Source: Mytilisepta virgata
Taxonomy: Eukaryota > Mollusca > Bivalvia > Mytilida > Mytilidae
NCBI GenBank assembly: GCA_028015205.1
Contig: CM051517.1
Span: forward strand, 53,195,455 to 53,259,454
DNA: 64,000 nt
Direction of reading: 5' to 3'
In this document: positions 1-10,519 of the stretch, piece by piece
Position numbering within the stretch: the first letter of the stretch is position 1
Layout of the letters: each line of letters starts with the position of its first letter
Notes under the pieces: model-generated
Told to the model about the DNA's origin: nothing
Database searches by the model: none
Seen by the model: the letters and a program-made list of their open reading frames with translations, nothing else
Translations under genes and position numbers: made by a program

Positions 1-1029
1 TGTCACATAGATTAAATGTCTTATCCACACCAAGCACCGACTTCCCTGTACTGCACACATTCTTCAAATCTTGTATTTGCTCTTCAGTGTATAGTATCAT
101 GCACGGAGCTTTCCCTTGATCGCGAATCACTGATTTGACGATGCTGTCACCTTCTGCAACCATTCTGTCTATTTCAGAAATGTGATCGGCAATGTTGCGG
201 CGGTTCACTTTTCTACCGAACTGTTGATTAATTTCCTTTTTCTTGTTGTAGTAGTTGAGATCGTATATTTGTTTCCGCCCGGTTGGTCCGCTGAGTTCGT
301 CGTTTTGAAGCGTTAGCTTGTTGTACACATTGTAAGGCTTTTCAGTTTTCAGCATCGTTGATATCTGATCCATAACTACAGATGGTGTTCGGACGTATTC
401 GGAGTCCGATTTGGCGTTACCATGCGCCGAAAATCCTGGAAATGTTCCGAGATACTCCACAATAGCAATGTCAGTGTTGCTTATCCACGAAATCGTCTTT
501 TGTAAGATGTGTCCTTCTTTAGCGTTGTGTAGTGTCTATTAAGTTGTATGACCACATCTGGGTGTGGTTGTGGATCAAGAGGAGGATATGTACGTTTTCC
601 CTGTGTCTTCTTTTGCATACAGTACAAACCATTCTTTAGAAACACGTTCCTAATTTGACCATTTATACCTTTAATGTAGTAAGTCTTTGGTGTTGATCCG
701 GAATTTGAATTCCACACCCCGCAGTCATCGGAAAAATTACTGCACTTACCCTTCTCTCTCTTCTGTTTGTTCTCTGTATTTTGAATGATGAAGTAGGCGT
801 TGTTTTTTGTACCAACCGGAATTGTGGGTTGTGCATCGGTGTACGAGTGCATTTGAAGAATAGATATCGTCTCAGATGCTTCCAAGAAAGTTTTGCTCAG
901 TTGGCCTTTTGCTAATTCGTGTAAAGCTTGTGAGTCTGATAAGGGGAGGTTGTCCTGATCGGCATTGTCCAAAGGTTGATCGGCGTCCTGGCTCCTTGTG
1001 GCATTCTCAAATGGTTCTTCGGCGTCCTG
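1..1029 (-). pseudogene. MULE/FLYWCH-type transposase-like gene, 5' part, one frameshift, cut by window edge
   Basis: Two minus-strand frames abut. From about 1029 to 481 the protein has a short acidic repeat (QDAEEP, then QDADQP) followed by a charged domain ending KKDTSYKRRFRG. From about 479 to the window edge a second frame runs at least 158 codons without a stop, opening NTDIAIVEYLGTFPGF and ending SVLGVDKTFNLCD at base 1. I know the VLGVDKTFNLG-type segment from large invertebrate proteins with a Mutator-like (MULE) transposase fold, in which its Asp would be the first catalytic acid; that is recalled knowledge and the rest of the fold lies outside the window. A single missing base near 480-486 (CGTGG then ATAAGC) breaks the frame, either as real decay or as a sequencing error. 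The upstream limit is a stop near 1040, next to a possible acceptor at 1030-1031. Confidence 0.55.
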
Positions 1030-1676
1030 GATGTTTGTTTATTCAATGCTATTTGAATTTCTATGACAATTATTATCAATAGGTCTCAAACTAATTTGTT
1101 AATTTGATGTTAAAAACTTCTGGAAATTATCATTATAAAGATGAAAATTATTATCATTATAAGAATGAACAATATTAAAAGTTATAAATAATACTTTTAT
1201 AATTATTAAAAAAAAATTAAGAGTTCATAAAGATTGAAAATAATAATATTAAAAAATAATAAGTTAAAATAAAACTTTTACAATGCAAAAAATTCTAAAC
1301 AGATCATGAAAAATATTTAATTATGCTAAAGAGATAAGGAAAAGTAGAAAAAAATAAGGTAAAATAAAAGTTTAATGAATTTAAAAAGTAATTCTAAAGA
1401 GAAAATGAAAGATGATTATAATAATTCAAAAAAATAATAAAAGCTAAAAGAAAAATTTCACAAATTTTAAAATTACTCCTAAAGAGAAATTGATATGTAA
1501 AAGTAATAATCAGATGATCTTCTAACCCTAAAATAAATGTTTGTCCTTTTTTAAACAATTTTGATAAAAAAATGAAATAACTACAAAAATATTACAACTT
1601 AATAGAAATATTGAGACATTTGAATTTAGAAAGTAATGCGGCGAAAAAAGGTTTCAGACTTAACTAAGTAACTAAC

Positions 1677-1888
1677 CTCTGGAGTGACTTCTTCGGGTCG
1701 AATGTATTCTCTGTGAAGCAGCAGTTTCTACACAGAAAATCTAAGTTGTCATCTGACCAAACAACAAGTTCAGAAGAAGTCATGGGAACACAAGCAGCAT
1801 GCACCCACTTTTCACAACCACTACAGTGGACACATTCTTGGTTTTCTTCACAATGTTCAAGACATATGGAACAAGGATATTCTGCCAT
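1677..1888 (-). CDS. PHD-finger exon
   Basis: The start ATG at 1888 (MAEYPCSICLEH) opens about 70 codons carrying a full C4HC3 zinc-binding set: CSIC, then CSGC, WVHAAC and FLCRNC. This is the PHD finger pattern, a module that reads histone tails or acts as a protein-binding zinc fold. A good splice donor (AGAG|GTTAGT) ends the exon at 1677 in phase 2, so the remainder should lie further down the minus strand, probably in the transposase-like frame. The most obvious acceptor there (1030) is in another phase; weaker AGs near 990 would fit, so the junction is unsettled. A TATA-like TTTAAATATAC lies about 45 bases before the ATG at 1927-1937. If the donor is not used the frame stops at 1664. Confidence 0.55.
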
Positions 1889-1925
1889 GGTGAATGGAAG
1901 AATGAGACCGATCACAAGTTTTGGT

Positions 1926-1938
1926 GTATATTTAAAGA
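1926..1938 (-). promoter_or_regulatory. possible TATA element of the PHD exon
   Basis: An AT-rich TTTAAATATAC on the minus strand sits 40-50 bases before the PHD ATG. AT-rich words are common here, so support is positional only. Confidence 0.25.
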
Positions 1939-2242
1939 TTTTGACGGTGTATGTAGGGTTTCTCTGGTTGTATGTAGGGTTTCTCTTGTACTATTGCAGT
2001 AAAACACCCACAATAATCGGTTGTTTGAATAACAATTTCAAACTGTCACTTTTATTACCAATCAATCTCAAAAACGGTTATGTTGATATCCATTTTGACA
2101 AATAACAGAAATTACTATAAAAAATATAAAATTATAATTGCTTTTTCAATATAATTATTCTGGGTTTTTTGTCCAGTTTATTTTTGTGTGTGGTTTTGTT
2201 TGTTTTTTTGTTTGTTTGTTTTTTTTTTAATTTTTTTTTTTT

Positions 2243-2260
2243 GGGGGGGGGGGGGGGGGG
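2243..2260. repeat. 18-base poly-G run
   Basis: A long T-rich tract passes directly into 18 consecutive Gs and back to T-rich DNA. Such a run could form a quadruplex, and its length is a likely place for sequencing or assembly error. Confidence 0.9.
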
Positions 2261-2378
2261 TTATATTCTAATTTTTTTTTTTACTTTTGTATATAGAAGA
2301 AGCAATGCGGCATTAAAAAAAAACACTTATGAAAATTAGGAGGAAACAGACAACACAAAAATCAAAGCAAAATATAAT

Positions 2379-2384
2379 TTTATT
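2379..2384 (-). terminator. poly(A) signal of the NADAR gene
   Basis: AATAAA on the minus strand about 45 bases past the NADAR stop codon, the expected place for 3' end formation of an intronless gene. Confidence 0.5.
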
Positions 2385-2425
2385 TAGAAAAGCTATATAT
2401 TACATTACGATATAGAAATATCAAG

Positions 2426-2848
2426 CTAAGAAACAGAAAGTCTAAGGGTGGCTAATAAAAGTCCAAACACATTCTGTCCTTTTCCACGAACTCCGGTTCC
2501 CCGAAAGGCATCGGGAACATCATGTGCGATGTAACCATCGGTCTGCAATAGAGTGTCTCGAAATAGTTTGCACTGTTGGAATTTTAACTTTAGGATTTCA
2601 GACATAAGAAGGGCTTTATTCTCGTCCCATTGCGGATCTGTTCTCTTAATACTGTTGGAAAGCTGTTTAGCTCTTCTTGCATTGTGGGCTCTTCTAATAT
2701 GACGTTCGAGTGCGTACAATCCATGATGAATTGCCTTTCTGCCCTGGTAGAGGTGTTCTGCGCTGCTGTAAGTTTGTCCTTCATATTGTAACTGGCATGG
2801 GTAAAAGTTGGAAAGGACATCATGTTCTCCTTTTACGTAAGTTATCAT
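2426..2848 (-). CDS. NADAR (YbiA-like) family protein, complete and intronless
   Basis: The 140-residue protein starts MITYVKGEHDVLSNFYPC and matches the NADAR/YbiA fold from end to end: LSNFYPC, a YEGQTYSSAEHLYQGRKA core (residues about 22-39) with the conserved Glu-His before Tyr-Gln, and a C-terminal GTGVRGKGQNVFGLLLATLR. Bacterial YbiA members are N-glycosidases acting on riboflavin intermediates, and other NADAR proteins act on ADP-ribose-type substrates; the substrate here is unknown. One oddity is FRGTG where most members have FWGTG. The whole domain is one uninterrupted frame about 70 bases below a TATA box and 45 bases above AATAAA, so it looks like a complete single-exon gene. NADAR domains also travel with mobile elements, and the neighbours (PHD, transposase-like) fit that. 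Family assignment is firm; function is not. Confidence 0.8.
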   Translation of the reverse strand: MITYVKGEHDVLSNFYPCQLQYEGQTYSSAEHLYQGRKAIHHGLYALERHIRRAHNARRAKQLSNSIKRTDPQWDENKALLMSEILKLKFQQCKLFRDTLLQTDGYIAHDVPDAFRGTGVRGKGQNVFGLLLATLRLSVS

Positions 2849-2916
2849 GTTGGTAGTGATAAATTTCGGTAGATATAGCTAATGTGCTTGTGAGACTCTC
2901 AGTTAATAATTCGCTA

Positions 2917-2925
2917 CTTATATCC
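2917..2925 (-). promoter_or_regulatory. proximal TATA box of the NADAR gene
   Basis: Minus-strand GGATATAAG lies about 70 bases before the ATG at 2848. The same element recurs 105 bases further upstream as GTATATAAG. Confidence 0.5.
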
Positions 2926-3021
2926 AAATGGGTGATCACAGGACGCTCTCGTTAAACTAATTAACATTTTTATTTGTTTTTTTTTAATTATTACTTAATT
3001 ATTATAGTTAATAATTCGCTA

Positions 3022-3030
3022 CTTATATAC
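3022..3030 (-). promoter_or_regulatory. distal, duplicated TATA box of the NADAR gene
   Basis: GTATATAAG on the minus strand, in the second copy of the 105-bp tandem repeat. Confidence 0.35.
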
Positions 3031-3092
3031 AGATGGGTGAACACAGGACGCTCTCGTTTAACTAATCAACATTCTTGTTTTTTTTAATTATT

Positions 3093-3709
3093 AATAAATT
3101 ACATGTTTTGATTAATTTAAATTGATATGAAAAGCGTTGATTTCACACCTTTCCAGTAAGTGATCAAGTAAGTATATACAAGATTAAAATATGAGTTTAT
3201 TGGCCAATAAATACAATATACAACATTAATGATCGTTGGAAGTCCAGGTGATCAGACGTGTTTCTGGTAGCTCCTGATAGGCACAAAGACTGTTTACTTA
3301 TTAAGTATATTTTATTTTTGATACTTTGATAACTTTATAATGTAGATTTACAAGTAATTTTGTCATTCGTATAAATTGATATTTAGATTATATTCTAAAT
3401 ATTTACATTTATATCTACACTCGTATTTACAACACTATTCACGTGAGTAGAACTCGCGTTGTTGACATTGTCTTTTTTCCACTGTGAAATAGTTTTTCAT
3501 TTAAGGAGAATCTATTTAAAAGATAAGAAATTCTTTATATATATTTATATATTTTTGGCTCTGTATCTATTTCTGTTCACTAATACTCCGGTACTTGGCC
3601 TTGTCCCTCACATTTTTTAGTGCTTCTGTATTATTATTATTATTTATTATTTATTATCCCAATAATATTTTGTATTTTGTGTATTATATTGGTCTGATAC
3701 CGGACCAAT
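3093..3709. other. AT-rich spacer, possible LINE 5' leader
   Basis: No gene is visible. The right end, including a TATTATT-rich stretch near 3630-3660, may be the 5' untranslated leader of the LINE that follows; its true 5' border cannot be placed from one copy. Confidence 0.4.
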
Positions 3710-4790
3710 ATGACCACCCCTCTACATAAAGGTGGTGGCTTCGACATCGAAGACACCGAGAGGCTCATCGAAACGCTGTACGATGAGCTATACAGTACAA
3801 ATGGAACTAGTGTTGAAACAGGGTCAGAAGTTTCGGAACACGAGTATACAGGGGCATACGACTGGAAAACAGCTACAAGTAGAAGAAAATTGAAAAAGAG
3901 AAAGGCAAGTCACTCTCCTTTACTCACTTATAGCGAAGCCCTTGAAAGTACCATAAAAAAAGCCCCCCCCCCTCCAAAACAAAGGGTCAATAGCACACAA
4001 CAATCCAAAAAGAAACTTGTATGTGTACTTGCAAGTACAGATGTTAAACTTGGTACTCAAAACCAAATTGTAATACAAAAACTTATCTCGAGAGTGGTTG
4101 GAGTAGTCAAAAGAATAAACAGAACCAAAGGTGGTAACATTATTGTCGAATGTATCGACAATATACAGTTGAAAGAAATACTGAGTATTACTCATCTAGG
4201 TGAATGGACAGTAAAGGCATATGTGCCAAAATCAATAACAACAAGTATTGGGTGTATTTATAATGTACCCTTAGATATTACTGAAGGGGAAATTACAGAA
4301 GTGTTATCAGAGCAAAAAGTGTACAATGCTATACGTCTTTCATATTATGATAAAGACTTAAAGGCAAGAAGGCCTTCAAAAACAGTAAAATTGTTTTTTA
4401 ACAATATAGTTTTGCCAAGCACTGTGAACTTAGGTTTCAAAGTATATAAAACAAAAGTGTTTGTACCTAAACCTCTACAGTGTTTCAACTGTCAAGGCTT
4501 CGGCCATTTACAAAAAGATTGCAAAAAAACAGGTTAACTGCATAAAATGTGGAGAGGAACATAACAGAGCTGATTGCAACAATATAAACACTGTATGTGT
4601 GAACGGTAAGGGAAATCATCCCTCAAACAGTAAAGATTGCCCTAAAATACAAGAAAGGCAACAAGTTCTTAAAATAATGGCTAAGGAGAAATGTTCTCCC
4701 AGGGAAGCCATTCAGGAAATTAAAAAATCAAAACCTGCCCCTGTTGAGGAGAAAAGGGAAAAACCAACCCCAACCCCTACAAAACCTTGA
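3710..4790 (+). pseudogene. LINE ORF1, zinc-knuckle protein, frameshifted
   Basis: It opens MTTPLHKGGGFDIEDTERL. A central region (residues about 100-245) resembles the RNA-binding part of LINE ORF1/Gag proteins and is followed by CCHC knuckles. The first, CFNCQGFGHLQKDC, is intact. The frame then shifts within a run of A at about 4520-4530 and the product continues in the frame ending at 4790 with CIKCGEEHNRADC and a third knuckle, CVNGKGNHPSNSKDC, whose second Cys has become Gly. The tail is Lys/Pro/Thr rich. In active elements this protein coats the element RNA. Confidence 0.75.
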
Positions 4791-5012
4791 AGACATTGAT
4801 GGCATGGAAAATATCCTTATATTTTTGGCTGTATGTAACAGCAAATTGTATCTGGTCACTGACCCAACTAAAAAAATTGACTTTATGTGTAACTTATTAG
4901 ATAAATTGTTTGGCTACCAGTTTGATAAAGCTAAACTCTTGTCCAGATTTATGGACTACATGTAAATATTACATACAATATAACATTCATTAGTGTTTTT
5001 ATATACTTTTGT

Positions 5013-5282
5013 ATGCTCACCATGGCTGCAAACTTACATATAGTGCAGTGGAATAGTCAGAGCTTTAAAGCTCATGGACCAGAATTTCTATGGTATATAA
5101 GTCATTTGAAAAACTTACCTGATGTTATATGTCTTCAGGAAACTTTTTATAAAACTCAACAGGATCACCCTGAAATAAAAGGTTATGTTTTAGCAAGTTG
5201 TTCAGTTAGAGACATTAAAAGAGGGGGAACAGCAATATATTGTAGAGAAAGTATAAAATATACTAATAAGAAGGACAAATAT
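5013..5282 (+). pseudogene. LINE ORF2, endonuclease domain, first half
   Basis: The frame MAANLHIVQWNSQSF...VICLQETFY...GGTAIYCRES holds the first motifs of an APE-like endonuclease: the Asn of WNSQS and the catalytic Glu of LQET. It ends abruptly at about 5282 where antisense Penelope-like sequence begins. The rest of the domain resumes near 6745. Confidence 0.8.
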
Positions 5283-5283
5283 A

Positions 5284-6744
5284 CCTAAGGAGCAATCAAA
5301 AAAACGTAATCCATTGGACAGACAAACCCGGGAAGACAAACGAACAACCACAAGCACAACAAATAAACACAGAAAACTAAAAACAATGAACAACACGAAC
5401 TCCTATAAAAACCAGGAGTGAACCCAGGTGCTCCGGAAGGGTAAGCAGTTCCTGCTCCGTATACGGCACCCGTCGTGAAGTTCAACAAGGTCAATCCGGT
5501 GGAAGTCACAAATCGTAGGAGTCACATGAAAGGTTACGACAGTGGGAACAGGTCCAACATCATCTTAGATATTGGAACACTGTAATGGTCAATCAATTCA
5601 TGATGACGACCGTAAAATTTCTTAAGTGATGACATCAACTTATCCCTGATAAAACCCTGGTTAAGAAGCTTTTGTGACAGCAGTAATCCTCTTTGTCGAA
5701 AGTCAGGGTAACTCACGCATGCCCTTGAAAATCGGATAAGCTGAGAAACGTAGACGCCATATGCAGGCGATGCTGGTATATTGCTACTCAAGAAGGGAAA
5801 ATTAACAATAGGAAAGTTGAAGTCATCACGTTTGTCATAAAGTTTTGTCTTCAAACGTCCCTCATAGTCTATTTCAAGAAATAAATCCAAATATGAAGCG
5901 GACTTTGGTGTATCTGTAGTATCCTTAATTTCAAGCTCACTGGGGTAGATAAGATGTAGAAAGTCTTGGAATTAGTCGTTATTTAACGACAACACATCAT
6001 CTATATAACGAAAAGTGAAATTAAAGGATTGGGCTAGTTTCTTTTTGTTTTCACGTAGTAACCCTTGAATGAAGTCCGCTTCATATGAGTACAGAAACAG
6101 ATCGGCGAGGAGAGGAGCACAGTTGGTTCCCATTGGAATGCCGATTGTTTGTTGAAAAATTAGACCGCCAAATTCAACGAATATGTTGTCTATGAGAAAA
6201 TCTAACATGTTTGTAATTTCATCTTCAGAATACTTTTTGTCAGAATCAGAGTGGTTCTTCACGAAATAAGACTTTTCTCTACCTAGAACAAGGAATTTAT
6301 ACCTGCGTGTCCCATTTTTCTTGAAAAAACATTGATGAACTAGTTGCTTTAAGCGATCTTTTAATTGAGAATGTGGTATGGTAGTGTAGAGTGTAGAGAA
6401 GTCGAAAGTTTTTATGCTGTTGCATGTAGCCAAAGATTTTGATTTTAGATATTGAAGTAAATTTTTGGAGTTTTTAAGAATCCACATCTGATTGACGCCA
6501 CTGGTGGAATATAATGTTTCACAGTAATTCTGAAGGCCCTCTTTAACACATGTCAATATGGATGTTAAAATCTTTGAAAGAGGTTTTGTAGAGCAATTAG
6601 CTGACCCAGCAATGTACCTTTGTTTAAACGGATTCTTATGTAGTTTAGGAATCCAATAAAGAGCAGGAAGGTCCATTTCTTCATCCTTCATCACTAATAA
6701 TACTATTAAATCATCCTTCATCACTAATAATACTATTAAATCAA
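5284..6744 (-). mobile_element. Penelope-like element, 5'-truncated, inserted in the LINE
   Basis: On the minus strand a reverse transcriptase reads LYWIPKLHKNPFKQRYIAGS, then TFDFSTLYTTIPHSQL, IGIPMGTNCAPLLADLFLYS and RYIDDVLSLNN. This is the Penelope-like RT family seen in many bivalve and coral genomes. One in-frame TAA at 5972-5974 follows RYIDDVLSLNND; beyond it the frame continues SYLDLFLEIDYEGRLKTKLY to KMMLDLFPLS at 5534. The part before LYWIPKLHK is missing, so the copy is 5' truncated as is usual. A roughly 250-base noncoding 3' tail (5284-5533) follows. Near the upper junction a 30-bp segment containing CATCACTAATAATACTATTA is present twice in tandem (6684-6745). I saw neither a GIY-YIG endonuclease nor a hammerhead core. 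Confidence 0.8.
5534..6680 (-). pseudogene. Penelope-like reverse transcriptase, one nonsense codon
   Basis: This is the coding part of the element above. RT motifs run in order: WIPKLHK (fingers), FDFSTLYTTIPH (motif A), GIPMGTNCAPLLAD (motif B), RYIDDVLS (motif C, the catalytic YIDD), then the conserved LDLFLEIDYEG and KLYDKRDDFNFPIVNFPFL segments. Apart from the TAA at 5972 the frame is open, suggesting a fairly recent copy. Confidence 0.8.
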
Positions 6745-9700
6745 AATTCAAACTGTCTTCCATTGATATTAAGATAAATAATACTATAGTTACTGTAGTC
6801 AATATATATGACCAAAGTAATGATACATTACAAAATGATTATGAAGAAATTATTTATCAGCTACAAAATGAATATATTATTTGTGGAGACTTCAATGCAC
6901 ACCACAAACTATGGGGAGGGAAAATTAATGACAAAAAAGGAAATGAATTATATAAATGTATTCTAGAAAATAATATAGTTTTATTAAATGATGGTAGAGG
7001 GACAAGACTTAATCCAATAAATCTCCAAACATCATGTATAGACTTAGCTTTGGCTAGCCCTACTATAAGTACAAAGTGTACTTGGGACACAGATAATAAC
7101 ACATATGGTAGTGATCACTTTGTGATTAATATATTTACTAGATATAAACCAATAGGTACTGAACAAAGCCAAGTTTTCAGTTGGAATTATAAAAAAGCTA
7201 ACTGGGATGGTTTCACCAGAGCATGTGATGATAAACTCAGTCATGATGTGGTCTCAAACAATATACAGGAGACCAGTTCAAGACTCACTGAAATACTTAT
7301 AACCGCTGCTGGTGAATTCATCCCAGTAAAGCATAAAAATAGTAAAAATAATAGACCATCAGTGCCCTGGTGGAATGAAAAGTGTACTACTGCTACTAAA
7401 GAAAGAAATAAAGCTAGAAATAGAGCTCAACACACTGGTATGGGGGATGATTTTATAAAATACAAAGAAAAAGAAAAATACAGTAGAAAACTTCTACGTA
7501 ATACACAGCAAGACTATTGGGAATCATATTGTGATAGTTTAAATAACAATACAACATTATCAGAAGTATGGACATGTATTAAAAAAATGCTGGGAAAATC
7601 TCCCAATAAAAAAGAAGTTCCAAGTTTAAAAAACAATGGGACTATTATTGATAACACAGAAGAAAAGGCAAATTTATTTGCTGAAAATTTTAGTAGAGTC
7701 AGTAGCACTGACAATTATACTCCAGAATTTATAACCCATAAAGAGTATATTGAAAATAAAGAAAACGACAGTATGTCTGAATTTGATAATAATAATTCTG
7801 AAAGTTATAATGAGGAATTTAATTTACAAGAACTTAAGGATGCTATAGCAGATACTAATAATAGTGCTCCAGGGAAAGATAAACTTGGTTATAATATGTT
7901 CAGACATTTATCTGATAAAGCACTAAGTACAATTTTACTATTTATAAATAGAATTTGGATATTACAGGAACTACCCAAAGAATGGAAACATTCTGTAATT
8001 ATACCAAGCTATAAAGCTGGAAAAGACCCTAGTGACCCATTATCATACAGACCTATATCCTTAACTTCGAATTTTAATAAAATCATGGAAAAAATGGTCA
8101 ATAATAGACTTAATTGGTACTTAGAAAAAAATAATATATATAATCCCAACCAAAGTGGTTTTAGGAAAAATAGAAATACAATAGAACAGTGTATTAGACT
8201 GGAAACAGATATACAAAGATCCTTTGCTAGAAAAATGAATACAGTTGGGGTTTTTATAGACTTTCAGAAAGCATTTGATATGCTCTGGAAACATGGTTTA
8301 CTTAAAAAAATGAAATCATTGGGTATAACTGGTAATTTATTAGCATATGTTAATGATTTTCTGAGTAACAGAACCCTACAGGTCAGACTGAATAATACAT
8401 ATTCAGATGTTTATATATTACAAAATGGAACCCCACAAGGTAGCTGTATTAGCCCTACATTATTTAATATTATGGTTAATGACCTTCCATCATGTATAAA
8501 ACACTGTGATATATCACAATTTGCTGATGATGGTGCAATTTGGAAATCTTGTAATAGTATAAATTTTCTACAAAAAAAGATACAAGAGGATTTAAATAAT
8601 CTTAGTAAGTGGTGTAATACATGGGGCTTCCTTATATCCCCAACAAAAACTGTATGTGTTATTTTCTCTAGAAAGAAAAAAATTGATAATCTTGTACTTA
8701 AATTGGGTTCACATGTCTTAGATATAGTCAAAGAAGTCAAATTTCTGGGAATTATATTCGATAGCCAACTAACATGGCTAAAACATATCCAATATATACA
8801 AACTAAATGTACTAAAGTATTGAATTGCATGAAATTACTTACTGGCACAAACTGGGGGGCCAATAGTCACACTTTACGCACTATGTATTTTGCATTAATT
8901 AGGTCAAAAATAGATTATGGATGTGAGATATACAACTCAGCTTCCTATGCAGTTAAAAAAATACTAGATACTATTCAATTGCAAGCATTGAGGCTTTGCA
9001 CAGGTTCTATGAAATCTGCTTCTCTTTCCAGTCTACAGGTAGAAATGGGCGACCCACCATATGAACTTAGAAGAAAAAGTCTAATTGCAAAATCTTATTT
9101 CAATATTTTAAGTTTTGATAATTCACACCCTGCCAAACATACCTTGCAGAGTGACTTTATGTTCAAATACTATGAAAAGAATATAGATAAAAAGAAACAA
9201 CCATACTACTGTGTTGCAAATAGTGTAGTTACAGTAAATAATTTTGACACAAACAATATCTATAAGTACTCAGTATGTCCAACACCCCCTTGGCATTTAC
9301 TCAAACCTGAAGTTCATACAAAGTTACATGATATTATTACTAAGAAAGACATGCCTCACTTAATTAAAAGTGAAGGAAATATATTAATAGATACTCAGTA
9401 TAATAATATTCTAAAGATATATACTGATGGGTCTAAGGAACCAGATACAAATACTAGTAGTTGTGCTTTTGTTATACCAGAATTAAAAATTAAAAAAGGT
9501 TTCAAGCTACAAAATCACGTATCTATTTTGATAGCAGAACTTACTGCAATTTTTCTAGCACTATGCTGGATACAGGATTTTAGACCTAATAATGTTGTTA
9601 TATTTGTAGACTCCCTGTCAGCCTTACAGGCAATTAAAACCCCTATATATCAAGTAAAATGTCAAATTATTTATGACATTTATCATATTTATACAGCTCT

Positions 9701-10262
9701 AACAAAAACTGGTGTTAAAATTTTACTAGAATGGATACCAAGTCATGTTGGCATACTAGGTAATGAATTGGCTGATACTGAGGCCAAAAATGCATTAAAA
9801 CTAGATAATATTTTTGTTACTGTTCCTATGTATAAAGAGGATATTAAAACATTGTGTCGCAAGTTACTTAAAGACATGTGGCAAAAAGAGTGGGATGATA
9901 ATAAAAAGGGTAGACAACTATATTCTATATGTAATAGTGTTAATTTTAATATTAATACACCAAGGCTACCAAGGTTTAAAGAGATATTATTATTTCGGTT
10001 AAGAAATGGTTACATTGGTTTAAATAAATATCTGAATAAAATTGGTATAAAAGATTCTGATACGTGTCCACACTGCAATCAACCAGAATCAGTAGAACAC
10101 TTTATATTAGACTGTAGCAAATTTAACCAAGAAAGACAAACTATTACTGACAATTTAATTAAAGTTGGAGTTAATAACTTCCAGCTTAAATACATTTTAT
10201 CCGGAAATAATTTCCAGTCCGTATTCGATTATGTTACTTCAACTAAAAGATTTAAAATATAA
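6745..10262 (+). pseudogene. LINE ORF2, remaining endonuclease, reverse transcriptase, RNase H
   Basis: The frame picks up as TIKSKFKLSSIDIKINNTIV and gives the rest of the endonuclease (VTVVNIY, ICGDFNAHHKLWG, GSDHFV with the catalytic SDH). RT follows: SYRPISLTSNFNKIMEK, GVFIDFQKAFDMLWK (motif A), NGTPQGSCISPTLFN (motif B) and SQFADDGAIW (motif C). RNase H motifs are IYTDGSKEPD, IAELTAIFLALCW, VIFVDSLSALQAI and WIPSHVGILGNELADTEAK, so the acidic set is present. The protein closes with CPHCNQPESVEHFILDCSKF, a zinc-finger-like end typical of RNase H-bearing LINEs. About 1170 codons are open without a stop, although the element is dead through its insertion and the ORF1 frameshift. Confidence 0.85.
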
Positions 10263-10472
10263 GGTAATATATACCAAGTGAGCATACAAAATGTGTATTA
10301 CCTCCCTAAAGGTAGTACAGACTAAATACCCTGCCAAATATAAATGACAGGGAGATTAGTTTGTTTTTAATCATAATATACTAATAGTGTGTCTTGTGTA
10401 CACTTAAAATTCACACCATTTATGGTTACAATTAACCATACAGCTAATTTTACCTTTTACTTATATGTGAAA

Positions 10473-10519
10473 TGAGGGTATACCTATATTAGGATGGTCC
10501 ATACTCAGATCAACCCTCA
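10473..10519 (+). ncRNA. three-way-junction RNA fold, copy 1
   Basis: A closed structure can be drawn by eye: outer stem TGAGGGT/ACCCTCA (7 bp), a hairpin CCTA-TAT-TAGG at 10483-10493, and a second hairpin TGGTC/GATCA at 10495-10512 with an 8-base loop that abuts the outer stem. A second copy 785 bases away keeps the fold with different outer and second-hairpin bases. It lies about 210 bases past the LINE ORF2 stop, so it could be a 3' recognition structure of the LINE. No known RNA family was recognised. Confidence 0.4.

Larger units (their letters stand above)
2901..3092. repeat. 105-bp tandem duplication covering the NADAR promoter
   Basis: AGTTAATAATTCGCTACTTA occurs at 2901 and again at 3006, followed in both copies by a TATA-like stretch, a GGGTGA-CACAGGACGCTCTCGTT segment and an AT-rich spacer. 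The second copy differs at a few positions. The duplication puts two minus-strand TATA boxes upstream of the NADAR start. Confidence 0.85.
3710..10262 (+). mobile_element. I-group non-LTR retrotransposon (LINE), inactive, split by a Penelope-like element
   Basis: The two-ORF layout is clear. ORF1 is a zinc-knuckle nucleic-acid binding protein. ORF2 has an APE-type endonuclease, a reverse transcriptase with FADD, an RNase H domain and a C-terminal CPHC...H...C finger. RNase H after the RT is a mark of the I group (I, Nimb and relatives); Nimb-like elements are known from molluscs, but the clade is not settled here. ORF1 has a frameshift near 4530 and ORF2 is interrupted between about 5283 and 6744 by antisense foreign DNA, so the copy cannot move by itself. 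The 3' end is not defined beyond the ORF2 stop at 10262. Confidence 0.85.

Noticed and set aside
5202..5509. Minus-strand hydrophobic frames
   Set aside because: They lie in the noncoding 3' tail of the Penelope-like element and its junction, with T-rich composition giving artificial membrane-like peptides.
5284..5533. Hammerhead ribozyme in the Penelope-like tail
   Set aside because: Penelope-like elements can carry hammerheads, but I found no CTGATGA plus GAAA core in this stretch on either strand.
10473..10519. Mitochondrial-type or armless tRNA
   Set aside because: A 7-bp outer stem and two arms can be drawn, but there is no T-arm region, no proper anticodon loop and copy 2 does not keep tRNA dimensions.
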